From contig NZ_JAABLQ010000002.1 in NCBI RefSeq assembly GCF_009915765.1, forward strand, positions 62,001 to 126,000: a stretch of 64,000 nucleotides of DNA. The letters are read 5' to 3'. Position numbers and translations under genes: made by a program. Shown in pieces: positions 8,873 through 17,982 of the stretch. Source of the DNA: Pannonibacter sp. XCT-53. Its GTDB lineage: Bacteria; Pseudomonadota; Alphaproteobacteria; Rhizobiales; Stappiaceae. Position 1 is the first letter of the stretch, and the number at the start of each line of letters is the position of its first letter. The notes under the pieces were generated by a model, which was not told the origin of the DNA, made no database searches, and saw only the letters and a list, made by a program, of their open reading frames with translations.

Positions 8873-9132
8873 CCTGTGAGGCGTCTGGCGCAGACCGGCG
8901 CGCCGTGGCAGGCTGACGATGGATACCGCGTTCCGCGGCACAGTCAAGACAATGGACCCGGACAAACCGGGCCGGAAGGGGAATGGCAGGTGGAGAGCCG
9001 CGCAAGCGCGCCTCCGGGACAGGCCCGTGCTCCGGGCAGGTCCGGAGCTGTGCCGGTGGCTTGTGCACCCTGATCCCCTCGCTTTCCAGAACCGGAGGCA
9101 AAAGCCCCCGGCAGACCAAGAGGAGAAGGGGA
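8873..9132 (+). other. long structured leader before the NMT1-type binding protein
   Basis: About 260 bases without a convincing gene separate the RutR-like box from the start codon. The stretch has nested GC-rich inverted repeats around 9017-9050 (CTCCGG pairing with CCGGAG, enclosing GCCCG/CGGGC). A strong AGGAGAAGGGG ribosome site ends it. I looked for a TPP riboswitch because of the ligand class; a CCTGAT occurs at about 9069 but the rest of the THI box is absent. Confidence 0.3.
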
Positions 9133-10128
9133 ATGGCGAATATCGCAGTAAAGGCTCTGGCCGCCGCCACGATGCTTGCAGGCGTCCTGTCCGCCGGCGC
9201 AGCCTCGGCGGCTGACCAGCTCACCCTGCAGCTGAAATGGGTGACCCAGGGCCAGTTCGCCGGGTACTACGTCGCCAAGGACAAGGGCTTCTACGAAGCC
9301 GAAGGCCTTGACGTGACCATCAAGCCGGGTGGCCCGGACATCGCGCCGCCGCAGGTCATTGCCGGTGGCGGGGCCGACGTGATCATCGACTGGATGCCGT
9401 CCGCCCTGGCCTCGCGCGAGAAGGGCGTGCCGCTCGTCAACATCGCCCAGCCGTTCAAGAAGTCGGGCATGATGCTGACCTGCCGGAAGGAAACCGGCAT
9501 CACCTCGCCGGCCGACTTCAAGGGCAAGACCCTCGGCGTCTGGTTCTTCGGCAACGAGTATCCCTTCCTGTCCTGGATGAGCCAGCTCGGCATCCCGACG
9601 AGCGGTGGCCCGGATGGCGTGACGGTGCTCAAGCAGGGCTTCAACGTGGATCCGCTGCTGCAGAAGCAGGCCGACTGCATCTCGACGATGACCTACAACG
9701 AGTACTGGCAGGTGATCGACGCGGGCATTCCGGCGGAGGATCTGGTCGTCTTCAAGTATGAGGACCAGGGCGTCGCCACGCTCGAGGACGGTCTCTATGT
9801 GCTCGAGGACAGCCTGAAGGACCCGGCCAAGGTCGACAAGTACGTCCGTTTCGTGCGCGCCTCGATGAAGGGCTGGGCGTATGCGGCCGAGAATCCGGAC
9901 GAGGCGGCCGAGATCGTGCTCGAAAATGATGCATCCGGCGCGCAGACCGAGACCCACCAGAAGCGCATGGTCGGCGAGATCGTGAAGCTGGTGGACGGCT
10001 CCGACGGCAAGCTCGACAAGGCGGCCTACGAGCGGACGGTGAAGTCGCTGCTCTCCGGCGGCTCCGATCCGGTCATCACCAAGGAGCCGGTCGGCGCCAC
10101 GACCACGGTCGTCACCGACAAGCTCTGA
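9133..10128 (+). CDS. ABC transporter substrate-binding protein, NMT1/THI5-SsuA type (possible pyrimidine binder)
   Basis: A 331-residue exported protein. The signal peptide is residues 1-27 (ending ASAA), and the mature part begins DQLTLQLKWVTQGQFAGYY, a classic NMT1/THI5-like opening. The family binds thiamine-precursor pyrimidines, nitrate/sulfonates and, in alphaproteobacteria, probable uracil/thymine ligands. The ATG at 9133 has AGGAGAAGGGG just upstream. No permease or ATPase gene is next to it; a convergent xylA follows a strong terminator. The near-perfect RutR box upstream points to pyrimidine uptake, with the membrane parts encoded elsewhere. The family assignment is firm; the ligand is inference. 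Confidence 0.9.
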   Translation: MANIAVKALAAATMLAGVLSAGAASAADQLTLQLKWVTQGQFAGYYVAKDKGFYEAEGLDVTIKPGGPDIAPPQVIAGGGADVIIDWMPSALASREKGVPLVNIAQPFKKSGMMLTCRKETGITSPADFKGKTLGVWFFGNEYPFLSWMSQLGIPTSGGPDGVTVLKQGFNVDPLLQKQADCISTMTYNEYWQVIDAGIPAEDLVVFKYEDQGVATLEDGLYVLEDSLKDPAKVDKYVRFVRASMKGWAYAAENPDEAAEIVLENDASGAQTETHQKRMVGEIVKLVDGSDGKLDKAAYERTVKSLLSGGSDPVITKEPVGATTTVVTDKL

Positions 10129-10142
10129 GCTGACACACCAAA

Positions 10143-10177
10143 GCCCCGCCCGGGTTCCGGGCGGGGCGTTCCGTCTT
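10143..10177 (+). terminator. strong hairpin terminator between binding-protein gene and xylA
   Basis: A perfect 11-bp stem, GCCCCGCCCGG (10143-10153) with CCGGGCGGGGC (10157-10167), has a 3-base loop. It is followed by GTTCCGTCTT. It lies 15 bp after the plus-strand stop and just before the end of convergent xylA, so it may serve both strands. Confidence 0.85.
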
Positions 10178-10187
10178 GCGACTTGCG

Positions 10188-11504
10188 TCAGACGAACAGG
10201 TTGACGAGGCTTTCCAGGTATTCCTGACGGCCCGACTTCGGCTGCGGCTCGAGGCTCGCGCCGTGCACCCGGTCGGCCAGCGCCTCCAGCGTCACGGTCC
10301 CCGTCAGGATCGCGGCATTCTCCGGCGCGCTCCAGCCGGCGTAGCGGTCCTTGACGAAGCCGCCGAGACGGCCGTCCTCGATCATCGCGGCCGCCGCCAG
10401 CAGGCCGCGTGCGATGGCGTCGGCCGAGCCGACGTGGGCCTGGATCAGGTCGACGGCGTCGATCGACTGCCGGCGGATCTTGCTGTCGAAGTTGGTGCCG
10501 CCGGTGGTGAAGCCGCCGCCTTTCAGGATCTCGTAATAGGCCAGCGCCATCTCCGGCACGTTCATGGCGAACTGGTCCGTATCCCAGCCCGACTGGTAGT
10601 CGTTCCGGTTCATGTCCACCGAGCCGAAGATGCCGAGGGCATTGGCCATTGCCAGCTCGTGCTCGAAGGAATGACCGGCGAGGATGGCGTGGCCCTGCTC
10701 GATGTTGACCTTCACCTCGTTCTCCAGGCCATAGGCCTTGAGGAAGCCGAAGACCGTGGCGACGTCGAAGTCATACTGGTGCTTGGTCGGCTCCTGCGGC
10801 TTCGGCTCGATCAGGATCGTGCCCTTGAAGCCGATGCGGTGCTTGTACTCCACCACCATCGTCAGGAAGCGGCCGAGCTGGTCCAGCTCGCGCTTCAGGT
10901 CGGTGTTGAGCAGGGTCTCGTAGCCCTCGCGGCCGCCCCAGAGCACGTAGTTCGCGCCGCCAAGCCGGTGGGTCACGTCCATCGCGTGCTTCACCTGCGC
11001 GCCTGCATAGGCGAAGACGTCCGGGTCCGGGTTGGTGGCCGCGCCGGCCATGAAGCGGCGGTTGGAGAACAGGTTCGCCGTGCCCCACAGCAGGCGGACG
11101 CCGCTGTCGGCCATCTTGCGCTCGAAGATGTCGGCAATGGCGTTCACATTGGCGTTGCTCTCGGCCAGCGTCGCGCCTTCCGGTGCGATGTCGCGGTCGT
11201 GGAACGTGAAGAACGGCATGTCCAGCAGCTGGAACATCTCGAAGGCGACATCCGCCTTGAGCTTCGCCTGCTGCATCGGATCCCCGGCGGCCATCCACGT
11301 GCGCTGGAACGTGTCGCCACCGAACGGGTCACCGCCCGGCCAGCAGAAGGAATGCCAGTAGCAGATGGCGAGGCGCAGGTGGTCTTCCATGCGCTTGCCG
11401 AGGACCACCCGGTCCTTGTCGTAGTAGCGGTACCCGTAGGGCTCGCGGGCGTCCGGCCCGACATAACGGACCGGCTCAAGGCCGTCGAAAAATCCAGTGG
11501 CCAC
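10188..11504 (-). CDS. xylA: xylose isomerase
   Basis: This 438-residue enzyme converts D-xylose to D-xylulose (EC 5.3.1.5). The length and the N-terminal insert ([18 protein letters not shown]) place it in the class II isomerases. Catalytic and metal-binding features are present: [13 protein letters not shown] (active-site His/Asp), [15 protein letters not shown] (metal-binding Glu) and [14 protein letters not shown] (metal-binding Asp residues). Translation appears to start at a GTG one base after the xylB stop, with a GGAG site inside the xylB end, so the two genes are translationally coupled. It is the last gene of the minus-strand xylose block. Confidence 0.97.
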   Translation of the reverse strand: MATGFFDGLEPVRYVGPDAREPYGYRYYDKDRVVLGKRMEDHLRLAICYWHSFCWPGGDPFGGDTFQRTWMAAGDPMQQAKLKADVAFEMFQLLDMPFFTFHDRDIAPEGATLAESNANVNAIADIFERKMADSGVRLLWGTANLFSNRRFMAGAATNPDPDVFAYAGAQVKHAMDVTHRLGGANYVLWGGREGYETLLNTDLKRELDQLGRFLTMVVEYKHRIGFKGTILIEPKPQEPTKHQYDFDVATVFGFLKAYGLENEVKVNIEQGHAILAGHSFEHELAMANALGIFGSVDMNRNDYQSGWDTDQFAMNVPEMALAYYEILKGGGFTTGGTNFDSKIRRQSIDAVDLIQAHVGSADAIARGLLAAAAMIEDGRLGGFVKDRYAGWSAPENAAILTGTVTLEALADRVHGASLEPQPKSGRQEYLESLVNLFV

Positions 11505-11505
11505 G

Positions 11506-12951
11506 TCAGATCTCCTTCATTGCAGGATAGAGGGTCCGCCAGTGCCGGTAGGCGTCGGCATAGGCGGACTGGAGGGTGGGATTGGGGTCGATGCTGGCCG
11601 CCAGCGGCGGCGCGAAGAAGGTGGCCGGGTCGTAGCCGTCGGCCGCCGCCTGTCCGAGGCGGGCCGCGCCCAGGGCCGCGCCGAAATCGCCATCCTGCGG
11701 CACATCCACGGTGACGCCCAGCACGGTGGCAATGATCTCAAGCCACGTGCGCGAGCGTGAGCCACCGCCAACAGCCGTCACGCGCGTGACGCTGCTGCCG
11801 GCCGCTGTGAGGGCGCCGAGGCAATCCATCAGGGCGAAGGCGACACCGTCGAGCACCGCATGGGCCAGCTCCGCCTCGCCGGTCTCATGCGCCAGACCCA
11901 GGAAGCCGCCGCGGATTGCCACGTCATTGTGCGGGGTGCGTTCGCCGCCAAGATAAGGCATGAACTGGACCGCCGACGGTCCTTTGAGGTCGGTGACCAT
12001 CCCCGTCAGCTCGGCCGCCGGCCGGCGCAGGATCTTCGACAGCCAGTTGAGGCTGTCCGTCGCCGACAGGATCACGCCCATCTGGTGCCAGGTGTCCGGC
12101 ACGGCATGGCAGAAGGCATGCACCGCGCTGGCGACATTCGGCGAGAAGCGGTCATTGGTGACAAACAGCACGCCGGAGGTGCCGAGCGAGACGAAGGCCG
12201 AGCCCGGCTGGACGGCGCCGACGCCGCAAGCAGACGCAGCATTGTCGCCGCCGCCCCCTGCCACCACCGGGGCCTGCGTCATGCCCCAGCGCGCGGCGAG
12301 CTCCGGTCGCAGGCGGCCGCCGGCATCCGACCCCTCGACCAGCCGGGGCATGTGCTCCCGGGTCAGGCCGGTTGCCGCCAGCAGCGGCTCCGACCAGTCG
12401 CGGGCCGCCACATCCAGCCACAGGGTGCCGGCACTGTCCGACATGTCGCCGACATGGTCGCCGGTGAGGCGCAGCCGCACGTAGTCCTTGGGCAGCAGCA
12501 CCTTGGCGACTTTCGCGAAGATGTCCGGCTCGTTCTCGCGCACCCATTGCAGCTTGGGCGCGGTGAAGCCGGGCATGACCCGGTTGCCGCCGAGGGTGAG
12601 GAAGCGGGGCTCGCGCGCCTCCAGCCCGGTGCACTGGCTGGCCGAGCGGCCGTCGTTCCACAGGATGCAGGGGCGCAGCGGCCGGTCGGCGGCATCGAGC
12701 AGGGTCGCGCCATGCATGTGGCCTGAAAGGCCGATGCCGCGCACGGCGGCCATCTCGCGCGGATGACGCCGGCCGAGGTCCTCGAGAGTGGCCTCGATGC
12801 CGCGCCACCAGCTGTCCGGATCCTGTTCCGACCAGCCGGGATGGGGGCGCGAGACATCGAGATGGGCACTGGCGGAGGCAACGGGCTGCTGGTCGTCGTC
12901 CAGCAGCACCGCCTTGACGGAGCTGGTGCCGATATCGAGGCCGATGAACAT
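11506..12951 (-). CDS. xylB: xylulokinase
   Basis: This 481-residue FGGY-family sugar kinase phosphorylates D-xylulose to xylulose 5-phosphate (EC 2.7.1.17). The N-terminus [18 protein letters not shown] carries the phosphate-binding loop of the ASKHA fold. The motif [15 protein letters not shown] holds the catalytic Asp, and [12 protein letters not shown] matches the xylulokinase substrate region. GAGGAA lies about ten bases before the ATG. It ends one base before the GTG of xylA. A gap of about 170 bp with a strong hairpin separates it from xylG upstream, so xylBA may be partly uncoupled from the transporter genes. Confidence 0.96.
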   Translation of the reverse strand: MFIGLDIGTSSVKAVLLDDDQQPVASASAHLDVSRPHPGWSEQDPDSWWRGIEATLEDLGRRHPREMAAVRGIGLSGHMHGATLLDAADRPLRPCILWNDGRSASQCTGLEAREPRFLTLGGNRVMPGFTAPKLQWVRENEPDIFAKVAKVLLPKDYVRLRLTGDHVGDMSDSAGTLWLDVAARDWSEPLLAATGLTREHMPRLVEGSDAGGRLRPELAARWGMTQAPVVAGGGGDNAASACGVGAVQPGSAFVSLGTSGVLFVTNDRFSPNVASAVHAFCHAVPDTWHQMGVILSATDSLNWLSKILRRPAAELTGMVTDLKGPSAVQFMPYLGGERTPHNDVAIRGGFLGLAHETGEAELAHAVLDGVAFALMDCLGALTAAGSSVTRVTAVGGGSRSRTWLEIIATVLGVTVDVPQDGDFGAALGAARLGQAAADGYDPATFFAPPLAASIDPNPTLQSAYADAYRHWRTLYPAMKEI

Positions 12952-13074
12952 GAGGTGCGTTCCTCAAAACGGGTCCAAGAGAACCCCGGGCCTGCGAACC
13001 ACGGGGGTTCCGGCACCGGGGAGCCTTGTCTTAGCGGGTTTGGAGACGGCCGCAAAGGGCGGTCGGCCGGATGG

Positions 13075-13103
13075 TGTCGCCAGTCCGCCGGGGACTGGCG
13101 ACA
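13075..13103 (-). terminator. hairpin downstream of xylG
   Basis: A perfect 12-bp inverted repeat, TGTCGCCAGTCC (13075-13086) and GGACTGGCGACA (13092-13103), has a 5-base loop. It lies 20 bp after the xylG stop. There is no U-rich tail, so partial termination or 3'-end protection that tunes expression of xylBA relative to the transporter is as likely as full termination. Confidence 0.55.
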
Positions 13104-13125
13104 GCGGGATGGGGCCCTGTCCGGA

Positions 13126-13947
13126 TCAGGCGGCTTCCAGATCCTCGGCCATGGCGCCGGGACCGGGCTTTGCGCCCGGGGGGCACTTGCCGAGGATGAT
13201 CATGCCGAGCACCTCGTCCTTGGTCACGTCCTCGGTGCGCGCGGTGCCGACGACCCGGCCGTTCTTCATGACGGTCAGACGGTCGCACAGCTCGAACACG
13301 TCCTCGATGTCGTGGCTGATGAGGAAGATGCCGAGGCCCTGGCGCTTCAGCTCCTGGATCAGCTCGCCCACCATCTGGGTCTCGTGCACGCCGAGTGCGG
13401 CGGTCGGCTCGTCCATGATCAGGATGCGGGCGTTGAAATACACCGCCCGGGCAATGGCGACCGACTGGCGCTGGCCACCGGAGAGGGCCTTCACCGGAAC
13501 CTTGAACTTCTTGAAGTTCGGGTTGAGCCGGCTCATGATCTTGCGCGTTTCGGCTTCCATCCGGTCGTCATCGACGAAGCCGAGCGGCGTCACCAGCTCG
13601 CGACCCAGGAACAGGTTCGAGGCGGCGTCGAGATTGTCCGCCAGCGCCAGCGTCTGGTAGATCGTCTCGATGTTGTACGAACGGGCATCGCGCGGGCTGT
13701 TGATCGTTGCCGGCTTGCCGTCGATGCGGATCTCGCCGCTGTCCGGACGGTAGGCGCCGGACAGGATCTTGATCAGCGTCGACTTGCCGGCACCATTGTG
13801 ACCGAGCAGACCGACCACTTCGCCGGGATAGAGATCCACATAGGCGTGGTCCACCGCATGCACCCCGCCGAACGAGATGCAGATGTCCTTCATATCCACC
13901 AGCGGCGTCTTGCCCTGGTTGGCCATTCCACCAAGAGGCGTTGCCAT
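13126..13947 (-). CDS. xylG: D-xylose ABC transporter ATP-binding protein, single-domain form
   Basis: This 273-residue ATPase energises xylose uptake. The Walker A is GHNGAGKST, the signature [14 protein letters not shown], the Walker [13 protein letters not shown] and the H-loop LISHDIEDV; all are intact. The classical E. coli XylG has two fused ATPase domains (about 510 residues). This protein has one, as do several alphaproteobacterial sugar importers, so the functional unit should be a homodimer. The start is three bases from the xylH stop, with GGGAG inside the xylH end. The C-terminal tail ([21 protein letters not shown], by position the last ~21 residues; key feature Pro/Gly-rich and acidic) is extra to the fold. 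Confidence 0.93.
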   Translation of the reverse strand: MATPLGGMANQGKTPLVDMKDICISFGGVHAVDHAYVDLYPGEVVGLLGHNGAGKSTLIKILSGAYRPDSGEIRIDGKPATINSPRDARSYNIETIYQTLALADNLDAASNLFLGRELVTPLGFVDDDRMEAETRKIMSRLNPNFKKFKVPVKALSGGQRQSVAIARAVYFNARILIMDEPTAALGVHETQMVGELIQELKRQGLGIFLISHDIEDVFELCDRLTVMKNGRVVGTARTEDVTKDEVLGMIILGKCPPGAKPGPGAMAEDLEAA

Positions 13948-13950
13948 GGC

Positions 13951-15246
13951 TCAGTCTCCCGTACGCTTGCGATAGAGGATGTCGACGAGAACGGCGAGAA
14001 CCAGCACGATGCCGACGACGATGTTCTGGAGCGGCGCATCGACGCCCACCATGGCCATGCCCGACTGCAGCGACTGCATGATCAGCGCGCCGAGGATGGC
14101 GCCATAGATGGTGCCGATGCCGCCGGACAGCGCCGTTCCGCCGATGACGGCTGCGGCGATGACGCGCAGTTCGTCGAGCGTGCCGATGTCGTTGGTCGAG
14201 AAGCCGAGACGGGCAGCGGCGACGGCGGCCGAGAGGGCGCAGAGGCCACCCATCAGGGCGAAGACCTTGACCGTCAGCAGACGCGTGTTGATGCCCGACA
14301 GCTCGGCTGCATCCGGGTTGCCGCCGGTGGCGAAGATGTAGCGACCAAAGCGGGTGCGGCGGGCGATGACGGTCATGGCGACGGCCACGACGATCAGCAG
14401 CAGCACCGAGATCGGGATGCCATAGCCCATCACCAGGCCTTCCGGCATGGTCTGGCCCTGGTCGGCGAAGATCCGCTGCAGGCGCTGCGCCGGGATCTCG
14501 GCCGCATTCAGGACGGCCACGAAGCCCAGGATTGCGCCGCTGATGATCACGCCCATGGTCACTTCGGCCCAGACCGGCTTCACCGGGAAGCCATGGGCCG
14601 CGCGCCGGCGCCGGGCCGAGACCAGCAGCCACATGGAGGCGGCCACGGCGAGGACGCCGAACACCCACGACCAGGTTTCGCCGAGCGTGCCGCCGGCGCC
14701 GCCCATCATCGCGAAGGTTTCGTCCAGCGGGCCGATCGTCTGGCCATTCGTGATGAACCAGGCCGCGTTGCGCCAGACCAGCAGGCCGCCGAGCGTGACG
14801 ATGAAGGCCGGGATGCCGAGATAGCCCACCATCCAGCCCTGGAAGGCGCCGATCGCAGCGCCGACGATCAGGCCGACGACAAGGGCGATGATCCAGATGG
14901 CCGGGTGACCGAGGCCGAGACCCATCGTGACCGGAAGGACCTGGGTCTGCACGACGGCCATCACGGCTGCCACGGTGGCCAGAAGCGAGCCGACCGACAG
15001 GTCGATGTGACGGGTGACGATGATGAAGACCATGCCGGTGGCCATGATGGCGACGGAGACGGTCTGGATCGTCAGGTTGAAGATGTTGCGCGGAGTGAGG
15101 AAGCGCCCATCCGTGAACACATTGAAGGCGATGCAGAGCACGATGAACGCGCCGATCATGCCAAGCAGGCGCGTGTCGAGTTGCAATGCGGATACAAGGG
15201 ATCGGGCTGTCGGGGTCTTGGACCCGGACAGGGCAGCATCGGACAT
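13951..15246 (-). CDS. xylH: D-xylose ABC transporter permease
   Basis: This 431-residue membrane protein of the BPD_transp_2 class (XylH/RbsC) forms the sugar channel. It has about ten helices and the stretches LSVGSLLATVAAVMA, GLIVGAAIGAFQGW and IPAFIVTLGGLL, which are hallmarks of these permeases. I chose the ATG at 15246 (MSDAALSGSK), preceded by AGGAG. A longer frame exists upstream but would run through the hairpin between xylF and xylH. It sits between the binding protein and the ATPase. Confidence 0.94.
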   Translation of the reverse strand: MSDAALSGSKTPTARSLVSALQLDTRLLGMIGAFIVLCIAFNVFTDGRFLTPRNIFNLTIQTVSVAIMATGMVFIIVTRHIDLSVGSLLATVAAVMAVVQTQVLPVTMGLGLGHPAIWIIALVVGLIVGAAIGAFQGWMVGYLGIPAFIVTLGGLLVWRNAAWFITNGQTIGPLDETFAMMGGAGGTLGETWSWVFGVLAVAASMWLLVSARRRRAAHGFPVKPVWAEVTMGVIISGAILGFVAVLNAAEIPAQRLQRIFADQGQTMPEGLVMGYGIPISVLLLIVVAVAMTVIARRTRFGRYIFATGGNPDAAELSGINTRLLTVKVFALMGGLCALSAAVAAARLGFSTNDIGTLDELRVIAAAVIGGTALSGGIGTIYGAILGALIMQSLQSGMAMVGVDAPLQNIVVGIVLVLAVLVDILYRKRTGD

Positions 15247-15341
15247 CGGAATGCTCCTGAAATAACCGGTCGCCGGAGCCTGATTAAGAGCGCGTGCCGT
15301 TAGGGCAGTCAACAAGGCGCTGCAGGAACACCGGGATGTCA

Positions 15342-15368
15342 CGCTGCCCCGGACGCGCCGGGGCAGCG
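15342..15368 (-). promoter_or_regulatory. stem-loop between xylF and xylH
   Basis: CGCTGCCCCGG (15342-15352) pairs perfectly with CCGGGGCAGCG (15358-15368) around a 5-base loop, 20 bp after the xylF stop. A stable hairpin at this place is common in sugar-importer operons. It protects the binding-protein mRNA and lets it accumulate above the membrane subunits. Confidence 0.7.
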
Positions 15369-15387
15369 GAAAGAGGACCGGACGGTC

Positions 15388-16419
15388 TTAGTTGCAGGGG
15401 GCCGGGCCACCCGACACGCCCTGGCAGAGGGCGTCCTTGGAAATCCAGCCGGCGTCGACGACGACGTTCAGATTGTCCTTGGTGATGGCGATCGGGGTGA
15501 GGAACTTGGCCGTCAGCTCGTTGCCGCCGGGCGACTTCCAGGTGCCGGCACCGGCCACGTCGGTGAGCTTGGCGCCCTTGGCCAGAGCCACGGCCACTTC
15601 GCCGGCCGTCTTGCCGAGCTCGCGGGCGTCCTTCCACACGGACACGGTCTGGGTGCCCTTGGCGATGCGGTTCAGCGCAGCCGCGTCACCGTCCTGGCCG
15701 GACACCGGGGTGCCTTCCATGCCCTGGGCAGCGAGAGCAGCCACGGCGCCACCAGCGGTGCCGTCGTTGGAGGCCACCACCGCGTCGACCTTGTTGTCGT
15801 TGGCGGTGAGGATCTGCTCCATGTTGCGCTGGGCGTTGGCCGGGAGCCAGCCGTCGGTGTAGGCCTCGCCCACGATCTTGATCTTGCCGGCGTCGATTGC
15901 CGCCTGCAGGACTTCCTGCTGGCCGCCACGCAGGAAGTCTGCGTTCGGGTCGGTGGCCGAGCCCTTGATCATGACGTAGTTGCCTTCCGGCTTCACCTTC
16001 AGGATCTCGCGGGCCTGCATGCGACCGACCTCGACGTTGTCGAAGGTCAGGTAGAAGGCGCGCGGGTCGTCGATCAGACGGTCATAGCCGACGACCGGAA
16101 TGCCTTCGTCGGCAGCGGCCTGCACGGCCGGGCCGATGGCCTGGGCGTCCTGGGCGAGGATGATGAGGGCGTTGGCACCCTGGGCGATCAGGGCCTCGAC
16201 GTCGGAGAGCTGCTTGGCGGACGAGCTCTGCGCGTCAGCGGAAATGTACTTGGCGCCAGCGGCTTCCAGGGCAGCCTTGATCGCGGCTTCGTCGGTCTTC
16301 CAGCGTTCTTCCTGGAAGTTCGACCAGCTCACGCCGACCACGAGATCCTGGGCGTTGGCGGCAGTCAGGGCGGTCGCGGACAGAAGCGCTCCCGCGACGA
16401 GTACGGCAATCTTGCGCAT
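15388..16419 (-). CDS. xylF: D-xylose ABC transporter substrate-binding protein
   Basis: This 343-residue periplasmic xylose receptor begins MRKIAVLVAGALLS, with the signal peptide cut near residue 23 (ANA). The mature part reads QDLVVGVSWSNFQEERWKTDE, the first ligand lobe of XylF proteins. Later features are VGYDRLIDD and VASNDGTAGGAVAAL with the ligand-binding Asp/Asn. GGAGG lies before the ATG; the longer upstream frame has no ribosome site. It is first in the minus-strand operon and divergent from xylR across about 250 bp. Confidence 0.96.
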   Translation of the reverse strand: MRKIAVLVAGALLSATALTAANAQDLVVGVSWSNFQEERWKTDEAAIKAALEAAGAKYISADAQSSSAKQLSDVEALIAQGANALIILAQDAQAIGPAVQAAADEGIPVVGYDRLIDDPRAFYLTFDNVEVGRMQAREILKVKPEGNYVMIKGSATDPNADFLRGGQQEVLQAAIDAGKIKIVGEAYTDGWLPANAQRNMEQILTANDNKVDAVVASNDGTAGGAVAALAAQGMEGTPVSGQDGDAAALNRIAKGTQTVSVWKDARELGKTAGEVAVALAKGAKLTDVAGAGTWKSPGGNELTAKFLTPIAITKDNLNVVVDAGWISKDALCQGVSGGPAPCN

Positions 16420-16519
16420 TGCGGTGTTTCCTCCAAAAGGTGCCGCCCTTCTCCTGGCAGCCCCTCCATTTTTCCCAGAGGGATTGAGAGCACCCTCCTG
16501 TGCTCGGCCGTCGCATCTA

Positions 16520-16598
16520 TTTTTTTCGACGCCCGAAAAAAAGTTGCTCCATCTCGTTGCTCCTGTCAACATGCTTTTCGAAACGGTAGACGCGTTTC
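16520..16598. promoter_or_regulatory. candidate XylR operators in the xylF-xylR intergenic region
   Basis: Two inverted repeats sit between the divergent genes. One has arms TTTTTTTCG (16520-16528) and CGAAAAAAA (16534-16542) with a 5-bp spacer. The other has GAAACG (16580-16585) and CGTTTC (16593-16598) with a 7-bp spacer. ROK-type XylR proteins bind such A/T-flanked CG-centred palindromes at xyl promoters. The repeats are visible; binding is inference. Confidence 0.55.
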
Positions 16599-16672
16599 AA
16601 ATCCGGGCGACCATGCCGACATCCAGAATCGGCAGGCCTTGGGCGGAAACACGAGGGAAGAAACGTCATCTC

Positions 16673-17899
16673 ATGACGCAGACAGCGAACAGGGATCAGG
16701 TCCGGTTGCGCAACCGGAGCTTGATCCTGCAGACCCTGCGACGGGAAGGGCAGATGGCCCGGATCGATCTTGGCAGGGCGACACAGCTCAGTCCGGCGAC
16801 CATCACGGCCATCACCTCCGACATGCTCGATGAGGGGCTGATCGTCGGCATCGACGCCGAGGAACCCAAGGCGCCACTGGCGCGAGGGCGTCCGCGCAGC
16901 CTGCTGGCGATCGACGGCGGCGCGGCCAATGTCATCAGCGTGCGCATCTCCGTCAGCCGAATCGACCTGGCCATGGCGGACTTCACCGGCCGGATCTTCC
17001 ACAGCCGGAAGGTGCATTACGACGCGCTGACGGCCAATGCCGGGACGTTCCCGGCCACGCTCACCGATGCGGTCCGCAGCTTCGTCGTCGAGGCCGGCGT
17101 CGAGCCCGCCAGCGTGCTGGAGGTCGGCGTTGCCTCGCAGGGTATCGTCGATACCAATCGCGGCGTGGTGGTCTGGAGCCCGGCCTTTGCCGGCCGGGAC
17201 ATTCCCGTCGTGGCGCCGCTGCAGGAGACCTTCTCGGCCCGGGTGACCCTGTCCAACGACACCAACATGATCACCGAGGCCCTGCACTGGTCGGACCCGG
17301 CCCGCTACAGCGGCACCTTCGCCGTGGTCATGGTGGACTACGGTGTCGGCATGGGGCTGTTCCTCGACGATCACCTGTTTGTCGGGGCAAGCGGTGCGGC
17401 GGCCGAAATCGGTCATGCCAACCACATCCCTGGCGGCGCGCGCTGTCGCTGCGGCCGGCAGGGGTGCCTGGAGGCCTATCTCGCCGACTACGCGCTTCTG
17501 CGCATGACGCAGGGATTGCCGGAGGATACGGATCCGGCCACGATGGCCGTGACGGCCCAGACCTTCGAGGATCTGCACGACCGGGCCGAGGCCGGCGACC
17601 AGCAGGTCATTGCCGTTCTGGAGAAGGCCGGCGTGGCGCTGGGCTACGGCATTGCCCGTCTGCTGGCGCTGATCGACCCGGCGCGCGTGGTCCTGACGGG
17701 TGCGGGCATCCGTGCCTTTCCCTTCATGGAAGGGGCCATGCATCGGGCCCTTGATGCCGCGCTGGTGGAGGACCTGCGCCGCTCGCTCAAGGTCGATGTG
17801 GTGCCCTGGAACGAGGATTTCATCCGCCGCGGCCTGATTGCCCAGGCCATGCGGCGGCTGGACGAAACCCTGGTGCTTTCGACACGCCGCGGACGCTGA
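16673..17899 (+). CDS. xylR: ROK-family transcriptional regulator of xylose genes
   Basis: A protein of 408 residues. The N-terminal winged helix (NRSLILQTLRREGQ then RATQLSPATITAIT) precedes a ROK sugar-kinase-like sensor domain. The ROK zinc motif CRCGRQGCLE lies near residue 257, and ALIDPARVVLTGAG near the C-terminus is typical. By family and by divergence from xylF it should repress the xyl operon until xylose binds. I chose the ATG at 16673, with GAGGGAAG upstream. An in-frame ATG 60 bp earlier would add a basic leader and lies close to the operators. Confidence 0.9.
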   Translation: MTQTANRDQVRLRNRSLILQTLRREGQMARIDLGRATQLSPATITAITSDMLDEGLIVGIDAEEPKAPLARGRPRSLLAIDGGAANVISVRISVSRIDLAMADFTGRIFHSRKVHYDALTANAGTFPATLTDAVRSFVVEAGVEPASVLEVGVASQGIVDTNRGVVVWSPAFAGRDIPVVAPLQETFSARVTLSNDTNMITEALHWSDPARYSGTFAVVMVDYGVGMGLFLDDHLFVGASGAAAEIGHANHIPGGARCRCGRQGCLEAYLADYALLRMTQGLPEDTDPATMAVTAQTFEDLHDRAEAGDQQVIAVLEKAGVALGYGIARLLALIDPARVVLTGAGIRAFPFMEGAMHRALDAALVEDLRRSLKVDVVPWNEDFIRRGLIAQAMRRLDETLVLSTRRGR

Positions 17900-17982
17900 G
17901 GCACCTGGAACCGAGGGGGGGCACGGCCGGGCCGTGTCCGCCGGAAAAGCGCCGCGCGGCCGCAGGGGAGGAGACTGCAGCC

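Noticed and set aside
9056..9110. TPP riboswitch upstream of the NMT1-type binding protein
   Set aside because: Only a CCTGAT hexamer fits; the CTGAGA half and the expected pairing are missing.
12763..15303. 846-codon plus-strand open frame opposite xylG-xylH
   Set aside because: The composition is that of an antisense shadow; the minus strand encodes the well-conserved ATPase and permease.
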